A stretch of 64,000 nucleotides of DNA from Rhodovulum sp. MB263 (GCF_002073975.1 NZ_CP020384.1:2232001-2296000); one strand, 5' to 3'. Counted from the stretch's first letter, positions 1 to 9,732 are shown. The notes: a model not told the origin generated them from the sequence alone. A program made the numbers and translations.

Positions 1-666
1 CGCGGCTCGGGCCGAGGCAATGGCGGCGCGGGTCGCCAGGTCTTCCTGCGGCCGGGCCGCCGGGCGCGGCGACTGGCGCAGCGCACCCTGAGGCAGCGGC
101 AGGGCCTCGGTTTCGGCTTCGGCCGTGCCCGGTTCCGCCTCTGCCTCTGCCGCGCCAGCGGCCAGATCGGCATCGGCGGCATCGAACACCGCCCCGCCAG
201 CGGCATCGGATGCGGGCATATCGGAAAGGTTGAGCGCGGCCAGAACCGGCTCGGACGCATCCGCACCCGGATCTGCGGCCAGATCCGAGGACAGGGCGGC
301 AGCGGGCTGCGGCACGATCACCGGCCGGTCATCCCCGGCCAGATCGACCGGCGCGGGCGCGAGGCGCAGCATGTCGGGCGGCGGCGCGGCCTCGCCCTCG
401 GCGGCCACGCGGTTGACCGCAAGCCCCTGATGCTCGGCCTGACGCCCGCCGGGATCGTCGGGCGCGATCCGCATCGGCCCTTCAAGCGCGCGGATCACCG
501 GCACACCGCTGACATCGCGGACCACGATCTGATAGCCCCAGACGAACAGCCCGGCCACGAGGGTCAGCGAGACCAGGCCACCGGCCCAGTTCACCATCGT
601 CCTGAGGGAAGGTGCGGGGTCATGCCCGCCCGCCCCGCGCATCGCGTCGAAATCGATTTCTGCCAT
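1..666 (-). CDS. SPOR-domain-type cell envelope protein, N-terminal part (runs off the window)
   Basis: The reading frame opens with ATG at 666 and stays open for 222 codons to the window edge. The protein starts MAEIDFDAMRGAGG, then has one membrane span at about residues 25-46 (AGGLVSLTLVAGLFVWGYQ), followed by a long Pro/Ala/Glu/Asp-rich linker. This N-in, single-span, low-complexity layout is typical of SPOR proteins, whose C-terminal domain binds denuded septal peptidoglycan; that domain would lie outside the window. It follows argS on the same strand by about 80 bases, and in Rhodobacter relatives the order dgt-argS-SPOR gene is conserved. That synteny is the main basis for the name. 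Confidence 0.7.
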   Translation of the reverse strand, partial: MAEIDFDAMRGAGGHDPAPSLRTMVNWAGGLVSLTLVAGLFVWGYQIVVRDVSGVPVIRALEGPMRIAPDDPGGRQAEHQGLAVNRVAAEGEAAPPPDMLRLAPAPVDLAGDDRPVIVPQPAAALSSDLAADPGADASEPVLAALNLSDMPASDAAGGAVFDAADADLAAGAAEAEAEPGTAEAETEALPLPQGALRQSPRPAARPQEDLATRAAIASARAA

Positions 667-746
667 TGCCGCCTCGTTTCCGGGCGTGCGAAATCGCCCG
701 GTATGGTTCTTGCCTGTGCCGCTCTGGCCTGATTGCGCCTTGTTTT

Positions 747-2492
747 TCAGCGCATTTCATCGACCGGAGTGACGCCGAGAATACCAAGACCGGCGGAAAT
801 GACAACGGCCACGGACCGGGCCAGGGCGATTTTGGCCTGACTTGTGGCCGTGTCGCCCTCCTGCAGGAAGCGCAATTCGGGCAATTCGTTGCCGCGGTTC
901 CAGAGCGCGTGCAGCTCGGAGGCCAGTTCGTAAAGATAGAAGGCGACCCGGTGCGGCTCGTTGGTGCGGGCCGCGATCTCGATCAGGCGCGGCCATTCAG
1001 CGAGCTTCTTCGCCACCGCGATCTCGGCCTCGTGGTCGAGCTTCGTCAGATCGGCCGCAGCCAGCGTCGCATCATCGGCGGCAATGCCCGCCTCGGCGGC
1101 CTTGCGCAGCACCGAACAGACGCGGGCATGGGCATATTGCACATAGAAGACCGGGTTGTCCTTCGACTGCTCCAGCACCTTGTCGAAATCGAAATCCAGA
1201 GGCGCGTCATTCTTGCGGGTCAGCATGACGAAACGGGTCACGTCGCGGCCGACCTGCTCGACCACGTCGCGCAGCGTCACATAGGTGCCCGCGCGTTTCG
1301 ACATCTTGAAGGGCTCGCCGTTCTTCCAGAGCTTCACCAGCTGGATCAGCTTGATGTCGAGCGGCACCCGGCCCTCGGACAGCGCCGCGACGGCGGCCTT
1401 CATCCGCTTGACATAGCCGCCATGATCGGCGCCGAGAATATCGATCAGCTGGTCGAAGCCGCGCCCCACCTTGTCATAGTGATAGGCGATGTCGGGGGCG
1501 AAATAGGTCCAGGACCCGTCCGACTTCATCACCGGCCGGTCGACGTCGTCGCCATGCGCGGTCGAGCGGAACAGGGTCTGCTCGCGCGGTTCCCAGTCGT
1601 CCGGGGTCTTGCCCTTCGGCGGTTCGAGCACGCCCTCGTAGATCAGCCCCATGCCTTTCAGCCGGTCCAGCGCCGCCTCGATCTTGCCGGTGCCGTAAAG
1701 CGCCTTTTCCGACGAGAAGACGTCCATCGTGACGCCAAGCGCCGCCAGATCCTCGCGGATCATCTGCATCATCATCTCGGTGGCAAAAACGCGGATATCG
1801 GCCAGCCAGTCCTCTTCGCCCTTGTCCAGAAGGCTGTCGCCGTATTTCTCCTTCAGCGCCGCGCCGACGGGGATCAGGTAATCGCCCGGGTAAAGCCCCT
1901 CGCGGATCTCGGGCTCGAGCCCGTTGGCCTCGCGGTAGCGCTCATAGGCCGAGCGCGCCAGCACATCGACCTGCGCGCCCCCATCGTTGATGTAATATTC
2001 GCGCGTCACGTCCCAGCCGGCAAAATCCAGCAGGCTGGCCAGCGCATCGCCCACCACCGCACCGCGGACATGGCCCACATGCATCGGCCCCGTCGGGTTG
2101 GCCGAGACGAATTCGATATTGACCTTCTGCCCGGCACCGAGGGCCGAGCGGCCGAAATCGCCCCCCTGCCCCAGCACCTTCGCCACCAGTCCCTGCCAGA
2201 CCCCGGGAGCAAGCCGCAGGTTCAGGAAACCGGGGCCAGCCACTTCGGCACTGGCGATGCGCGAATCGGCGGCCAGCCGGGCGGCCAGCGCCTCGGCGAT
2301 GTCGCGCGGCTTCCGCCCGGCGGGCCTGGCCAGCACCATCGCGGCATTGGTGGCCATGTCGCCATGGGCGGCATCGCGCGGCGGCTCGACGGCGACATTC
2401 GAGAGATCGAGGCCCGCAGGCAGCGCGCCATCGGCCACCATCGCGTCGAGACAGTCGATCACCAGCGCGCGCAGATCGTTGAAGAGGTTCAT
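747..2492 (-). CDS. argS: Arginyl-tRNA synthetase
   Basis: This is a 581-residue class I aminoacyl-tRNA synthetase that charges tRNA-Arg in the cytoplasm. The N-terminal Add-1 domain is followed by the HIGH signature as HVGH at residues 138-141 within [15 protein letters not shown]. The KMSK loop ([13 protein letters not shown]) lies near residue 395, and the C-terminal DALR anticodon-binding domain has [16 protein letters not shown]. The ATG at 2492 is preferred over upstream in-frame starts because an AAAGGGA ribosome-binding site lies just before it and family N termini begin MNLF. It is the middle gene of a minus-strand dgt-argS-SPOR run. Length and motifs are complete. Confidence 0.97.
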   Translation of the reverse strand: MNLFNDLRALVIDCLDAMVADGALPAGLDLSNVAVEPPRDAAHGDMATNAAMVLARPAGRKPRDIAEALAARLAADSRIASAEVAGPGFLNLRLAPGVWQGLVAKVLGQGGDFGRSALGAGQKVNIEFVSANPTGPMHVGHVRGAVVGDALASLLDFAGWDVTREYYINDGGAQVDVLARSAYERYREANGLEPEIREGLYPGDYLIPVGAALKEKYGDSLLDKGEEDWLADIRVFATEMMMQMIREDLAALGVTMDVFSSEKALYGTGKIEAALDRLKGMGLIYEGVLEPPKGKTPDDWEPREQTLFRSTAHGDDVDRPVMKSDGSWTYFAPDIAYHYDKVGRGFDQLIDILGADHGGYVKRMKAAVAALSEGRVPLDIKLIQLVKLWKNGEPFKMSKRAGTYVTLRDVVEQVGRDVTRFVMLTRKNDAPLDFDFDKVLEQSKDNPVFYVQYAHARVCSVLRKAAEAGIAADDATLAAADLTKLDHEAEIAVAKKLAEWPRLIEIAARTNEPHRVAFYLYELASELHALWNRGNELPELRFLQEGDTATSQAKIALARSVAVVISAGLGILGVTPVDEMR

Positions 2493-2566
2493 GGTCGGTC
2501 CCTTTCGGCTGGCCTGCGGTTTATCATGGCGGCGCGCGGGGTCAACGGGCGTGGGGCCGCCCGCGA

Positions 2567-3727
2567 TCAGACCCGGCGTGCAGGCAGGGCGGCACCGGTC
2601 AGCCGGGCATGTTCCTCCATCGCGAAGCGGTCGGTCATGCCCGCGATGTAATCGGCCACGATCCTGGCCAGCGCGGTCTCGCCCTTTGCCGCGGCGACAT
2701 CCTCGCGCCACTTCGCGGGCAGGTATTCGGGATGGGCCAGATAGAGCGGGAAGAGCTCGCGCACGATTTCCGTCACCTCGGTGCGCATCTTCACCACCGA
2801 GGGCGCGCGATACATGCGATGGAACAGGAACGAGCGGATCTCGCGCAGGCCGTCGTAAAGCGCGGGCGAGAAACCGATCACCGGGCGGCCCAGCGCCCGG
2901 ACCCCGGCCGCGCTCGACGGGGCCGCCTCGGCCAGCGCGACGCGGGCACCGTCGATGACATCGCTGACCATCACCCCGAAGAAACGCCGGAGCGCCTCGT
3001 GGCGGCGGCGCTTGGCGTCGATCCCGGGCGCGACCGCATCGACCTCGGCAAAGCAGGCGCCCAGCAGCGGCAGTTCGGCCAGCTCGGACTCGGTGAAGAG
3101 CCCGGCCCGAAGCCCGTCATGCAGGTCGTGATTGTTGTAGGCGACATCGTCGGCAATGGCCGCGACCTGGGCCTCGGCGCCGGCATGGGTGTGCAGTTCC
3201 AGATCGTGGCGGGCATCGTACTCGGCCAGCGCATAGGGCAGCGGGCGCGGCACCGGGCCGTTATGCTTGGCGATGCCCTCCAGCGTCTCCCAGGTCAGGT
3301 TCAGCCCGTCGAAATCGGCGTAATGCCGCTCCAGCCGGGTGACGATCCGGATCGCCTGGGCATTGTGATCGAAGCCGCCGAAAGGCGCCATCAGCTCGGC
3401 CAGCGCATCCTCGCCGGTATGGCCGAAAGGCGTATGGCCCAGATCATGCGCGAGCGCCACCGCCTCGGCCAGTTCCACGTTCAGCCCCAGCGCATTGGCC
3501 ATGGTCCGCGCCACCTGCCCGACCTCGATCGTATGGGTCAGCCGGGTGCGGAAGCTGTCGCCCTCATGGACGACGAAGACCTGGGTCTTGTGCATCAGCC
3601 GCCGGAAGGCGGAACAATGGATGATCCGGTCGCGGTCGCGCTGGAAACAGGACCGGAAGGCGCTTTCCTGCTCGGGGTAGAGCCGCCCGCGGCTTTCCGA
3701 AGGTTTGCATGCATAAGGCGCCAGCAT
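2567..3727 (-). CDS. dgt: Deoxyguanosinetriphosphate triphosphohydrolase-like protein (HD domain)
   Basis: The product is a 386-residue HD-domain phosphohydrolase of the dGTPase type, which splits dNTPs to a nucleoside and triphosphate. The metal-binding HD pair is visible in [13 protein letters not shown] at about residues 92-103, with an upstream conserved His in [11 protein letters not shown] and later Asp residues in [17 protein letters not shown] chose ATG 3727 ([15 protein letters not shown]), which has GGAG about six bases upstream. The longer frame to 3772 would need a TTG start without a convincing ribosome-binding site. It lies 74 bases upstream of argS and is divergent from the Fe-S carrier gene, so 3728-3808 holds both promoters. 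Confidence 0.93.
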   Translation of the reverse strand: MLAPYACKPSESRGRLYPEQESAFRSCFQRDRDRIIHCSAFRRLMHKTQVFVVHEGDSFRTRLTHTIEVGQVARTMANALGLNVELAEAVALAHDLGHTPFGHTGEDALAELMAPFGGFDHNAQAIRIVTRLERHYADFDGLNLTWETLEGIAKHNGPVPRPLPYALAEYDARHDLELHTHAGAEAQVAAIADDVAYNNHDLHDGLRAGLFTESELAELPLLGACFAEVDAVAPGIDAKRRRHEALRRFFGVMVSDVIDGARVALAEAAPSSAAGVRALGRPVIGFSPALYDGLREIRSFLFHRMYRAPSVVKMRTEVTEIVRELFPLYLAHPEYLPAKWREDVAAAKGETALARIVADYIAGMTDRFAMEEHARLTGAALPARRV

Positions 3728-3808
3728 TGCCGCTCCGTCGCTTGTTCCCGTCACATCTGCCCATATATTCAAGGGGGACCGGAATTGACATGAGGGATTT
3801 CACTTAAG

Positions 3809-4138
3809 ATGGACCTGACGCTTCCGCCCAGAGTCACCGAGCGCGCCTATGCGCGCCTGTCCGAAATCGGCGCCGCGAAACAGGGCAAGGCGCTCAGGGT
3901 CGCCGTCGAGGGGGGCGGCTGTTCGGGATTTCAGTACGCGATCACGCTGGACGACCCCGCCGAGGACGATCTCGTGCTGGAAGGCGCGGGCGAGAAGGTG
4001 GTGGTCGATTCGGTCTCGCTGCCCTTCCTGCAAAACGCGACCATCGACTTCAGCAAGGAACTGATCGGCGCCAAATTCGTTATAGACAATCCGAACGCCA
4101 CCAGCTCCTGCGGCTGCGGCACCTCGTTCTCGATCTGA
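3809..4138 (+). CDS. erpA: A-type iron-sulfur cluster carrier (IscA/ErpA family)
   Basis: This 109-residue HesB/IscA-family protein binds and delivers Fe-S clusters to client enzymes. The three ligand cysteines are in place: Cys38 in VEGGGCSGFQYAI, and Cys101 and Cys103 in the C-terminal SSCGCGTSFSI. The length is the usual one. ErpA and IscA paralogues cannot be told apart safely by eye, so the symbol is provisional; the 'insertion protein' naming is common for this gene next to dgt in Rhodobacteraceae. It is divergent from dgt and about 35 bases ahead of the amidoligase gene. Confidence 0.9.
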   Translation: MDLTLPPRVTERAYARLSEIGAAKQGKALRVAVEGGGCSGFQYAITLDDPAEDDLVLEGAGEKVVVDSVSLPFLQNATIDFSKELIGAKFVIDNPNATSSCGCGTSFSI

Positions 4139-4172
4139 CCTCCGGCCGCGCCGGAGGCCCCGAAAGGCGGAT

Positions 4173-5192
4173 ATGGACGGCATCACCCAGCTCGTGCCGC
4201 GCGACCGGTTCCTGCCGCTCTGCCCATGCGAAACCCGCGCGGGCGAGAGGCGCCGCGCGGGGATAGAGATCGAATTCGGCGAGCTGACGGAGGCAGAGGC
4301 CGCCGATGTCGTGGCCCGGACGCTGGGCGGTACGCCCCGCGAGATCGCCGCCCATGATTTCGAGGTCGAGACGCCCGGTCTCGGCCGGGTCTCGATCTGC
4401 CTCGACACCTCCTTCCGCGACAAGGCCGGCAGCGCCCTGACCGATCTGGGACTGCAGCTCGGCCGCGCCGTGGTGCCGGTCGAGGTGGTGACCCCGCCGC
4501 TGCGTCCCGATCAGCTGCCCGAGGCCGAGCGCCTGCGCGGGGCGCTGCGCGCCGCCGGGGCCCGGGGCAGCCGCGAAGGCGTCTTTCTGGGCTTCGGGCT
4601 GCATCTCAACCCCGAGATCCCGGGGCAGGACGCGGCCGATCTGCTGCCCGTGATCCGCGCCTTCGCGCTGATCGAGGACTGGCTCCGGAAGGCCGATCCC
4701 ATCGATCCGTCGCGGCGGGTCCTGCCCTTCGTCGATCCCTATCCGCGCAGCTTCGTCGACCGGCTGGCCGCCGCCGGGGGAGACTGGACGCTGGAGGCCT
4801 TGCTCGACGCCTATCTGGGCGAGACCCCGACCCGCAATCGCGGGCTCGACATGCTGCCCTGCCTCGCGCATCTGGCGCAGGACCGGGTGGCGCAGGCGCT
4901 CGGGCCGGGCGCGGCCGCGATCGGCGCCAGGCCCACCTTCCATTACCGCCTGCCCGACTGCCGCATCGACGAACCGGGCTGGCGGCTGGCCTATGAATGG
5001 AACCGCTGGGTCATGGTCGAGCGGCTGGCCGCCGATACCGCCGCGCTGGAAGAGCTGGCCGCGGACTGGCTCGAGTACCGCGCCGCGCTGACCACCACCC
5101 GGTCGGACTGGTTCGCGCATCTCGACCGGGTTCTGTGCAAACTGGAACTCTGGGACGGCTCATGTGGCAAAGACGGCAAGACCGGCCCCTGA
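4173..5192 (+). CDS. Amidoligase-family (ATP-grasp-related) protein
   Basis: This 339-residue protein resembles the bacterial amidoligase family. Those enzymes have a glutamine-synthetase/glutamate-cysteine-ligase-type fold and are predicted to form amide bonds on peptides or amino-sugar substrates. Visible features are an early acidic strand RAGIEIEFGELTEAEA (metal-site Glu cluster), the ALIEDWLRKADP segment and Asp/Arg-rich loops such as DPYPRSFVDRLAAAGGDW. It overlaps the next gene by 31 bases, so the two are probably translated together; that partner is a class I glutamine-amidotransferase-like hydrolase. The amidoligase plus C26 hydrolase pairing is known across proteobacteria but its substrate is not established. 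Confidence 0.8.
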   Translation: MDGITQLVPRDRFLPLCPCETRAGERRRAGIEIEFGELTEAEAADVVARTLGGTPREIAAHDFEVETPGLGRVSICLDTSFRDKAGSALTDLGLQLGRAVVPVEVVTPPLRPDQLPEAERLRGALRAAGARGSREGVFLGFGLHLNPEIPGQDAADLLPVIRAFALIEDWLRKADPIDPSRRVLPFVDPYPRSFVDRLAAAGGDWTLEALLDAYLGETPTRNRGLDMLPCLAHLAQDRVAQALGPGAAAIGARPTFHYRLPDCRIDEPGWRLAYEWNRWVMVERLAADTAALEELAADWLEYRAALTTTRSDWFAHLDRVLCKLELWDGSCGKDGKTGP

Positions 5193-5902
5193 TCGCGGTG
5201 ACGACCTCGGCCCGCTCGGGCTGGCGGGTCTTTCCGCTGGTGGCGTTCAGCCTCTGGCTTGCGGGCGGGCGCGGCGTGCGCTGGGGCACCGGGCGCAGCG
5301 CCGATATCGACGGGGTCGACGGGCTGATCATCGGCGGCGGCGACGACATCTCGCCCGATCTCTACGGCATGCAGCTGGTGACCTCGGCCCGGCTCGATCC
5401 CGCGCGCGACGCGCTGGAGCGCCGCCTCGTCGAGGCCGCCATCGCCCGCGGCAAGCCGGTGCTGGGCATCTGCCGCGGTGCGCAGATGCTGAACGTGGCG
5501 CTTGGCGGCACGCTCGATCAGGACGCCTATGGCACCTATACCGCCTCGAAACGGGTCTGGACCATCCTGCCGCGCAAGGCGGTGACGGTCTGCCCCGGCA
5601 CCCGGCTGGCCGAGATCGCCGGTCCGGATCCGATGCGGGTCAATGCGCTGCATTCCCAGGCGGTGGCCCGGCTCGGTTCCGATCTCGAGGTTGCCGCCCG
5701 CGACCGGGGCGGTATGGTGCAGGCGGTCGAGCGTCGCCGCGATCCCTTTGCGCTGGGGGTGCAATGGCATCCCGAGCATCTGTTCTATGCCCGGCGCCAG
5801 CGCGCGATCTTCGCCGCGCTGGTCGCCGCCGCAGCCGCCGGGCGGCGCGCGCATGGACAGCTGCGCGCCATCGACGCCATGCTGGAAAAGACGACTCTTT
5901 AA
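5162..5902 (+). CDS. Gamma-glutamyl-gamma-aminobutyrate hydrolase-family protein (peptidase C26)
   Basis: This 246-residue class I glutamine amidotransferase-like protein is related to PuuD-type gamma-glutamyl hydrolases. The nucleophile elbow is LGICRGAQMLN (Cys) and the downstream catalytic His-Glu pair is in VQWHPEHLF. An early GLIIGGGDDISPDLY segment matches the family's GG-D-P motif. I start it at ATG 5162 (MWQRRQDRPLIAVTT), 31 bases inside the amidoligase gene. Longer frames begin inside unrelated amidoligase codons. Together the pair may add and remove a gamma-linked amide group; the physiological substrate is unknown. Confidence 0.87.
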   Translation: MWQRRQDRPLIAVTTSARSGWRVFPLVAFSLWLAGGRGVRWGTGRSADIDGVDGLIIGGGDDISPDLYGMQLVTSARLDPARDALERRLVEAAIARGKPVLGICRGAQMLNVALGGTLDQDAYGTYTASKRVWTILPRKAVTVCPGTRLAEIAGPDPMRVNALHSQAVARLGSDLEVAARDRGGMVQAVERRRDPFALGVQWHPEHLFYARRQRAIFAALVAAAAAGRRAHGQLRAIDAMLEKTTL

Positions 5903-6057
5903 GATATGTTCAGAAGAACGCAGCGCAACCCCCGATCGGGGCACAGGTCCTCTGTGAAAAATGCCATGGACTTGGCGACGGAAAACCGCGACCCCCACGT
6001 TACGGAAACACGCGCGAACCTGAGCCAAAACCTGCAAACCCAGGACGGAGACCTGTA

Positions 6058-6513
6058 ATGCGTAAAGTTCTTCTGACCGCCGCTCTCGCCGCGCTGCCGC
6101 TGGCGGCTTCGGCTGCCGACGTGAAGGATGACGTCGTCGAGGCCCGCCAAGGCTACTATTCCCTGCTCGGCGCCAACATGGGCACCCTCGTGTCGATGGT
6201 CAAAGGCGAAACCGAGTATGACGGGGCCAAGGCGCAAACCGCGGCCGACAACCTTCTGACCCTCACCAAATACAATATCGGCCATCTTTACATGCCCGGA
6301 ACCTCGTCCGAGGACATGCCCGGCAAGACCGCTGCCCTGCCCAAGATCTGGAGCGACATGGGCGGCGTGCAGGAAAAAGGCATGGCCTTCGTGAAGGCGG
6401 TCGAAAACCTGCAGGAGGTCGCCGGGCTCGACAAGGGCGAGCTGGCCAAGGGCATCCAGCAGGTCGGCGGCTCGTGCAAGGGCTGCCACGACAACTACCG
6501 CGCCAAGCACTGA
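6058..6513 (+). CDS. Cytochrome c'
   Basis: This is a 151-residue periplasmic class II cytochrome c. The signal peptide is MRKVLLTAALAALPLAASAADV (cleavage after ASA). The heme-binding motif is at the extreme C terminus, CKGCH at residues 140-144, as in cytochrome c' four-helix bundles. Members bind NO and CO and are linked to nitric-oxide tolerance in purple bacteria. The gene is followed 20 bases later by a b561-type cytochrome on the same strand, a pairing that suggests electron delivery to c'. A purine-rich site (ACGGAGAC) precedes the ATG. Confidence 0.94.
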   Translation: MRKVLLTAALAALPLAASAADVKDDVVEARQGYYSLLGANMGTLVSMVKGETEYDGAKAQTAADNLLTLTKYNIGHLYMPGTSSEDMPGKTAALPKIWSDMGGVQEKGMAFVKAVENLQEVAGLDKGELAKGIQQVGGSCKGCHDNYRAKH

Positions 6514-6533
6514 GCAAAAGCGAGGATGGAGCG

Positions 6534-7160
6534 ATGAAGGATACGCGCATCGAGGAGGCCGGCGGCGCCCGTCCGGGTGCCGAGACGCTGCAGACCGTTC
6601 CGATCTGGGACCCGTTCCTGCGCCTGTTCAAATGGGCGCTGACGATTTCGGTCGTGGCGGCCTGGGGGCTGGGCATGTTCGGGCCCGATGTCATGACCCT
6701 GCATTTCTGGTTCGGTTACACGGTGCTCGGCCTTCTGGCCTTCCGGCTGCTCTGGGGCCTCTGGGGCCCCGAGCATGCCCGGTTCGCAAACTTCGCCTAT
6801 GGCCCGGTCGCGATCCTGAAATACGTCTTCGGGATGTTCAGCAGGAAGCCGTCCTACTGGCCCGGGCATAACCCACTTGGCGGGCTTTTCGTCTTCGTGC
6901 TGCTGGCGGTGCTGCTGCTTCAGGCAGGATCGGGCCTGTTCGTCGACCCCGACGATTACATCAATGTCGGGCCGCTGGCGAAATATGTGGGCTCCGAGAC
7001 CACCCGCGCGGCGCTCAGCTTCCATGTCCAGCTTGGCTGGGTGGTGCTGGGGCTGGTCGGGCTGCATGTCGCGGCCATCCTCTTCTACAGCAAGTGGAAG
7101 GGCGAGAACCTCGTCAAGCCCATGATCACCGGCCGGAAAACCGTCCGCAAGAAACCCTGA
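6534..7160 (+). CDS. Cytochrome b561-family membrane protein
   Basis: A 208-residue integral membrane di-heme b-type cytochrome. Four hydrophobic segments are visible: WALTISVVAAWGLGMF, HFWFGYTVLGLLAFRLLWGLWG, GGLFVFVLLAVLLLQAGSG and LSFHVQLGWVVLGLVGLHVAAIL. Histidines in TLHFWFGY, SFHVQLG and LHVAAIL are the likely heme ligands. The FRLLWGLWGPEHARF segment is typical of the family. ATG 6534 is chosen because GAGGATGGAGCG lies before it. It is the second gene of the cytochrome c' operon and would pass electrons between the quinone pool and periplasmic c'. Known as cytB next to cycP-type genes in relatives. Confidence 0.9.
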   Translation: MKDTRIEEAGGARPGAETLQTVPIWDPFLRLFKWALTISVVAAWGLGMFGPDVMTLHFWFGYTVLGLLAFRLLWGLWGPEHARFANFAYGPVAILKYVFGMFSRKPSYWPGHNPLGGLFVFVLLAVLLLQAGSGLFVDPDDYINVGPLAKYVGSETTRAALSFHVQLGWVVLGLVGLHVAAILFYSKWKGENLVKPMITGRKTVRKKP

Positions 7161-7346
7161 ACGCGCGCGGGCGCGACCTGGCCTGCTCAGGCCGCGCCCC
7201 GTTTCCCGCCAGAACCGCCGAAAGGCGCAGGCTCTGGCAGACGGCCGCTCCCCGGTGAGGAACCGCCAAGCTCCGAGCTCTCCCGAAACCTTCGGCAGAT
7301 GCGATGGCCCCTTTTGCCGGGATGTCCGTCGGCGTAGAGGGCGTGC

Positions 7347-8519
7347 ATGGATTATGATGCGATCGTGCTGGGCGCCGGAGCAGCCGGGCTGATGGCCGCG
7401 GCAACGGCCGGACAGGCCGGAGCGCGGGTGCTTGTACTCGACCATGCCGACAAGGCCGGGAAGAAGATCCTGATTTCCGGCGGCGGCCGCTGCAACTTCA
7501 CCAATACCGGTGCCGAGGCGGCGTGCTTTCTGTCCGGGAACCCGCATTTCCCGAAATCCGCCCTCGCCCGCTATACCCAGTGGGATTTCCTCGCTTTGGT
7601 CGAACGCCATGGCATCGCCTGGCATGAAAAGACGCTGGGACAGCTGTTCTGCGACGGCTCCTCCCGGCAGATCCTGGCCATGTTGCTCGACGAATGCGCC
7701 CGGGGCGGGGTCGATATCCGGCTCGGGACGAAGATCGGCGAGATCGGCCATGGCGACGGACGCTACCGGGTGGCTGGCGCCAGCGCCGCGAACCTCGTCA
7801 TCGCGACCGGCGGCCCCTCGATCCCGAAGATGGGCGCGACCGGCCTTGCCTACCAGATCGCCGAGCGCTTCGGGCTTGCCGTCGTGCCGCCGCGCCCCGC
7901 GCTGGTTCCGCTGACGCTGGGCCCGCACGACGCGGCCTTCCGGGCCATTGCCGGCCTGTCCTGCCCGGTGATCGCGCGGGTCGGGTCGGCCAGCTTCCGA
8001 GAAGCCGCGCTGTTCACCCATCGCGGGCTGTCGGGTCCCGCGATCCTGCAGGTCTCGTCCTACTGGACCCCCGGCGCAGCGGTCGAACTGACGCTGATCG
8101 AGAACGCCCTCGACATGCTGCGCGAGGCACGGCGGCAGATGCCGCGTGCCCGGCTGCGCGCCGCCCTGAGCGAGCAGCTTCCGAACCGTCTGGCCGAGCT
8201 TCTGGCCACTCAGATCGGCCTGGAGAAACAGCTTGCGAACTGTTCGGACGCCGATCTGGAGCGCGCGGCAGCCCCGCTTACCCGGCTGACATTCCACCCC
8301 ACCGGCACCGAGGGCTATGCCAAGGCAGAGGTCACGGCGGGTGGGATCTCGACCGAAGCGCTGTCCTCGCGCACGATGGAAGCGAAGGCCGTGCCCGGCC
8401 TGCATGTGATCGGCGAGGCCGTCGATGTCACCGGCTGGCTTGGCGGCTACAATTTCCAATGGGCCTGGTCCTCGGGCCGGGCGGCGGGCATGGCGATTGC
8501 CGAGCGGCGCCGGAACTGA
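7347..8519 (+). CDS. NAD(P)/FAD-dependent oxidoreductase, HI0933-like (TIGR03862-type flavoprotein)
   Basis: A 390-residue flavoprotein of the HI0933/BaiN family. The N-terminal dinucleotide-binding Rossmann motif is AIVLGAGAAGLMAAATA, followed by the family signature KKILISGGGRCNFTN. The end has HVIGEAVDVTGWLGGYNFQWAWSSG, which contacts FAD. The substrate of this subgroup is unknown. It stands alone, with 186 non-coding bases before it and a long non-coding stretch after it. Confidence 0.9.
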   Translation: MDYDAIVLGAGAAGLMAAATAGQAGARVLVLDHADKAGKKILISGGGRCNFTNTGAEAACFLSGNPHFPKSALARYTQWDFLALVERHGIAWHEKTLGQLFCDGSSRQILAMLLDECARGGVDIRLGTKIGEIGHGDGRYRVAGASAANLVIATGGPSIPKMGATGLAYQIAERFGLAVVPPRPALVPLTLGPHDAAFRAIAGLSCPVIARVGSASFREAALFTHRGLSGPAILQVSSYWTPGAAVELTLIENALDMLREARRQMPRARLRAALSEQLPNRLAELLATQIGLEKQLANCSDADLERAAAPLTRLTFHPTGTEGYAKAEVTAGGISTEALSSRTMEAKAVPGLHVIGEAVDVTGWLGGYNFQWAWSSGRAAGMAIAERRRN

Positions 8520-9573
8520 CCGCGCCCCTTGCCGCGACACCGCCGCTCCCGCCCCCGGCGGTCATGACAGGCAGGCCGACCCGCAGACCGCCCCCGCCCT
8601 TTCCTCCCATGCCTTTCAGACACCTCTGGCCTGCAAAGGCGCCGGGGCAGAGCGCGGCGCGGCGCGGCGCCCGCGCATCACCGGCAGAACCGGGCGGTCG
8701 TCGCGACGGGAAAGCGCGCCGCAGCCATGTGGGACGAGGCCCGGAAGGTCAACGAGATCGGGCGGCACGCCCGGCACCGAGACGCATGTGACCAGGGCGA
8801 AGACACGGTATCTTTGTCGAACAGCCCCGTCAGCAGGGCCCTGCCGCGCGCGTCCAACCCCGGCCGGACCGACATCAGACATCCCGGCCCCACCCCGCCC
8901 CAGCCAAGGAGGCACCGCCGGATGCGCTCCTTCTGCCCGGACGCGCACGAGGGCGAGGCTCAACGTCCTGGAGATCGGCCCCCATCCATCCCGGCGGTGG
9001 CACCGGGGAATGACCGCGACGAGCACATGGAGCCCCCTGCCAGAAAAGGCAGGGCGATCACCGGCAACAGCGCGTCGAGACCGCGCTGCAGGATCGTCGG
9101 CACGCCGCGCGCTCGGCTGGAAAAGAACGCTCAGCAGCCTGATCGACGATACCGAGCCGACGCCCGCCTGCGGCCTCACGGTCGACAGGACCGATGAGAT
9201 TTCCGTCTTGAGCGGAACCAGAGGCTCGACTTACGCCGCCATGGACCGCCTGATCGCATGGCGGCGAAACGAATTGCACGGAGGCTCGCCGGCCAGTCAC
9301 AGGACAGCCCCATCGGTCGGCAGTGCCGGCAAAAACGGTTCCATCCCGCCCGGACACACCGACCGGCATCATGTTAACCCAAAACATTAATATTGGACTA
9401 TATTAGCCTGATATTTAATATTTATAATTCACTGAACGCGATCCGTACCTGAGCAAGCGGGCCAGTTGCGCAGCCCTCTGTCGGCGAAGGCCCCGCCGAG
9501 AGAAAAGGCCCGGGAACGGCGCGCGCATCGCAACAGACGCGTTGAACTCGCCGCTTATCCTGATAGTCTCGCC
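8520..9573 (+). other. About 1 kb without a recognisable gene; possible decayed gene and an AT-rich island
   Basis: Several open frames run on both strands but none has family features I can name. On the minus strand, around 9090-9020, one frame reads VPTILQRGLDALLPVIALPF, which looks like a membrane segment, but it is broken by stops and frame changes on both sides; a decayed membrane-protein gene is possible. At 9370-9436 the sequence becomes strikingly AT-rich (ATTAATATTGG, ATATTTAATATTTATAA) in a GC-rich background. Confidence 0.4.
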
Positions 9574-9690
9574 GACACCTAGGGGAGCCCCGGCATGGGG
9601 CTGAGAGTCTGCAGGCACGGCCATGGCCCGGCGCAGCGCAGTGACCCTTCGAACCTGATCCGGATCATGCCGGCGAAGGGACAGGACAGG
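9574..9690 (+). promoter_or_regulatory. TPP riboswitch (THI element)
   Basis: The conserved thiamine-pyrophosphate aptamer core is readable: AGGGGAGCCC near 9581, GGGGCTGAGAG near 9597-9607, then GACCCTTCGAACCTGATC at about 9643-9660 and GCCGGCGAAGGGA at about 9669-9681. These match the pyrimidine- and pyrophosphate-binding arms in order and spacing. TPP binding normally lowers expression downstream, here of the Nudix-thiD pair. The last part of the aptamer is only about 50 bases from the probable Nudix start, which fits control of translation initiation. Confidence 0.93.
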
Positions 9691-9732
9691 AACGCTCTCT
9701 TGCCCTTGCCGGCCGCAGCATATGAGGCGGCC

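Noticed and set aside
612-2651. Long plus-strand frame of 679 codons opposite argS
   Set aside because: It is a GC-driven antisense shadow of argS, rich in His/Arg/Gly and without domains.
2609-3793. 394-codon plus-strand frame opposite dgt
   Set aside because: Antisense shadow of dgt; no ribosome-binding site or domain, and dgt motifs are unambiguous.
8616-9179. 187-codon minus-strand frame in the spacer before the riboswitch
   Set aside because: Arg/Pro/Gly-rich with no ribosome-binding site; other frames show scattered hydrophobic segments, so decay is more likely than a gene.
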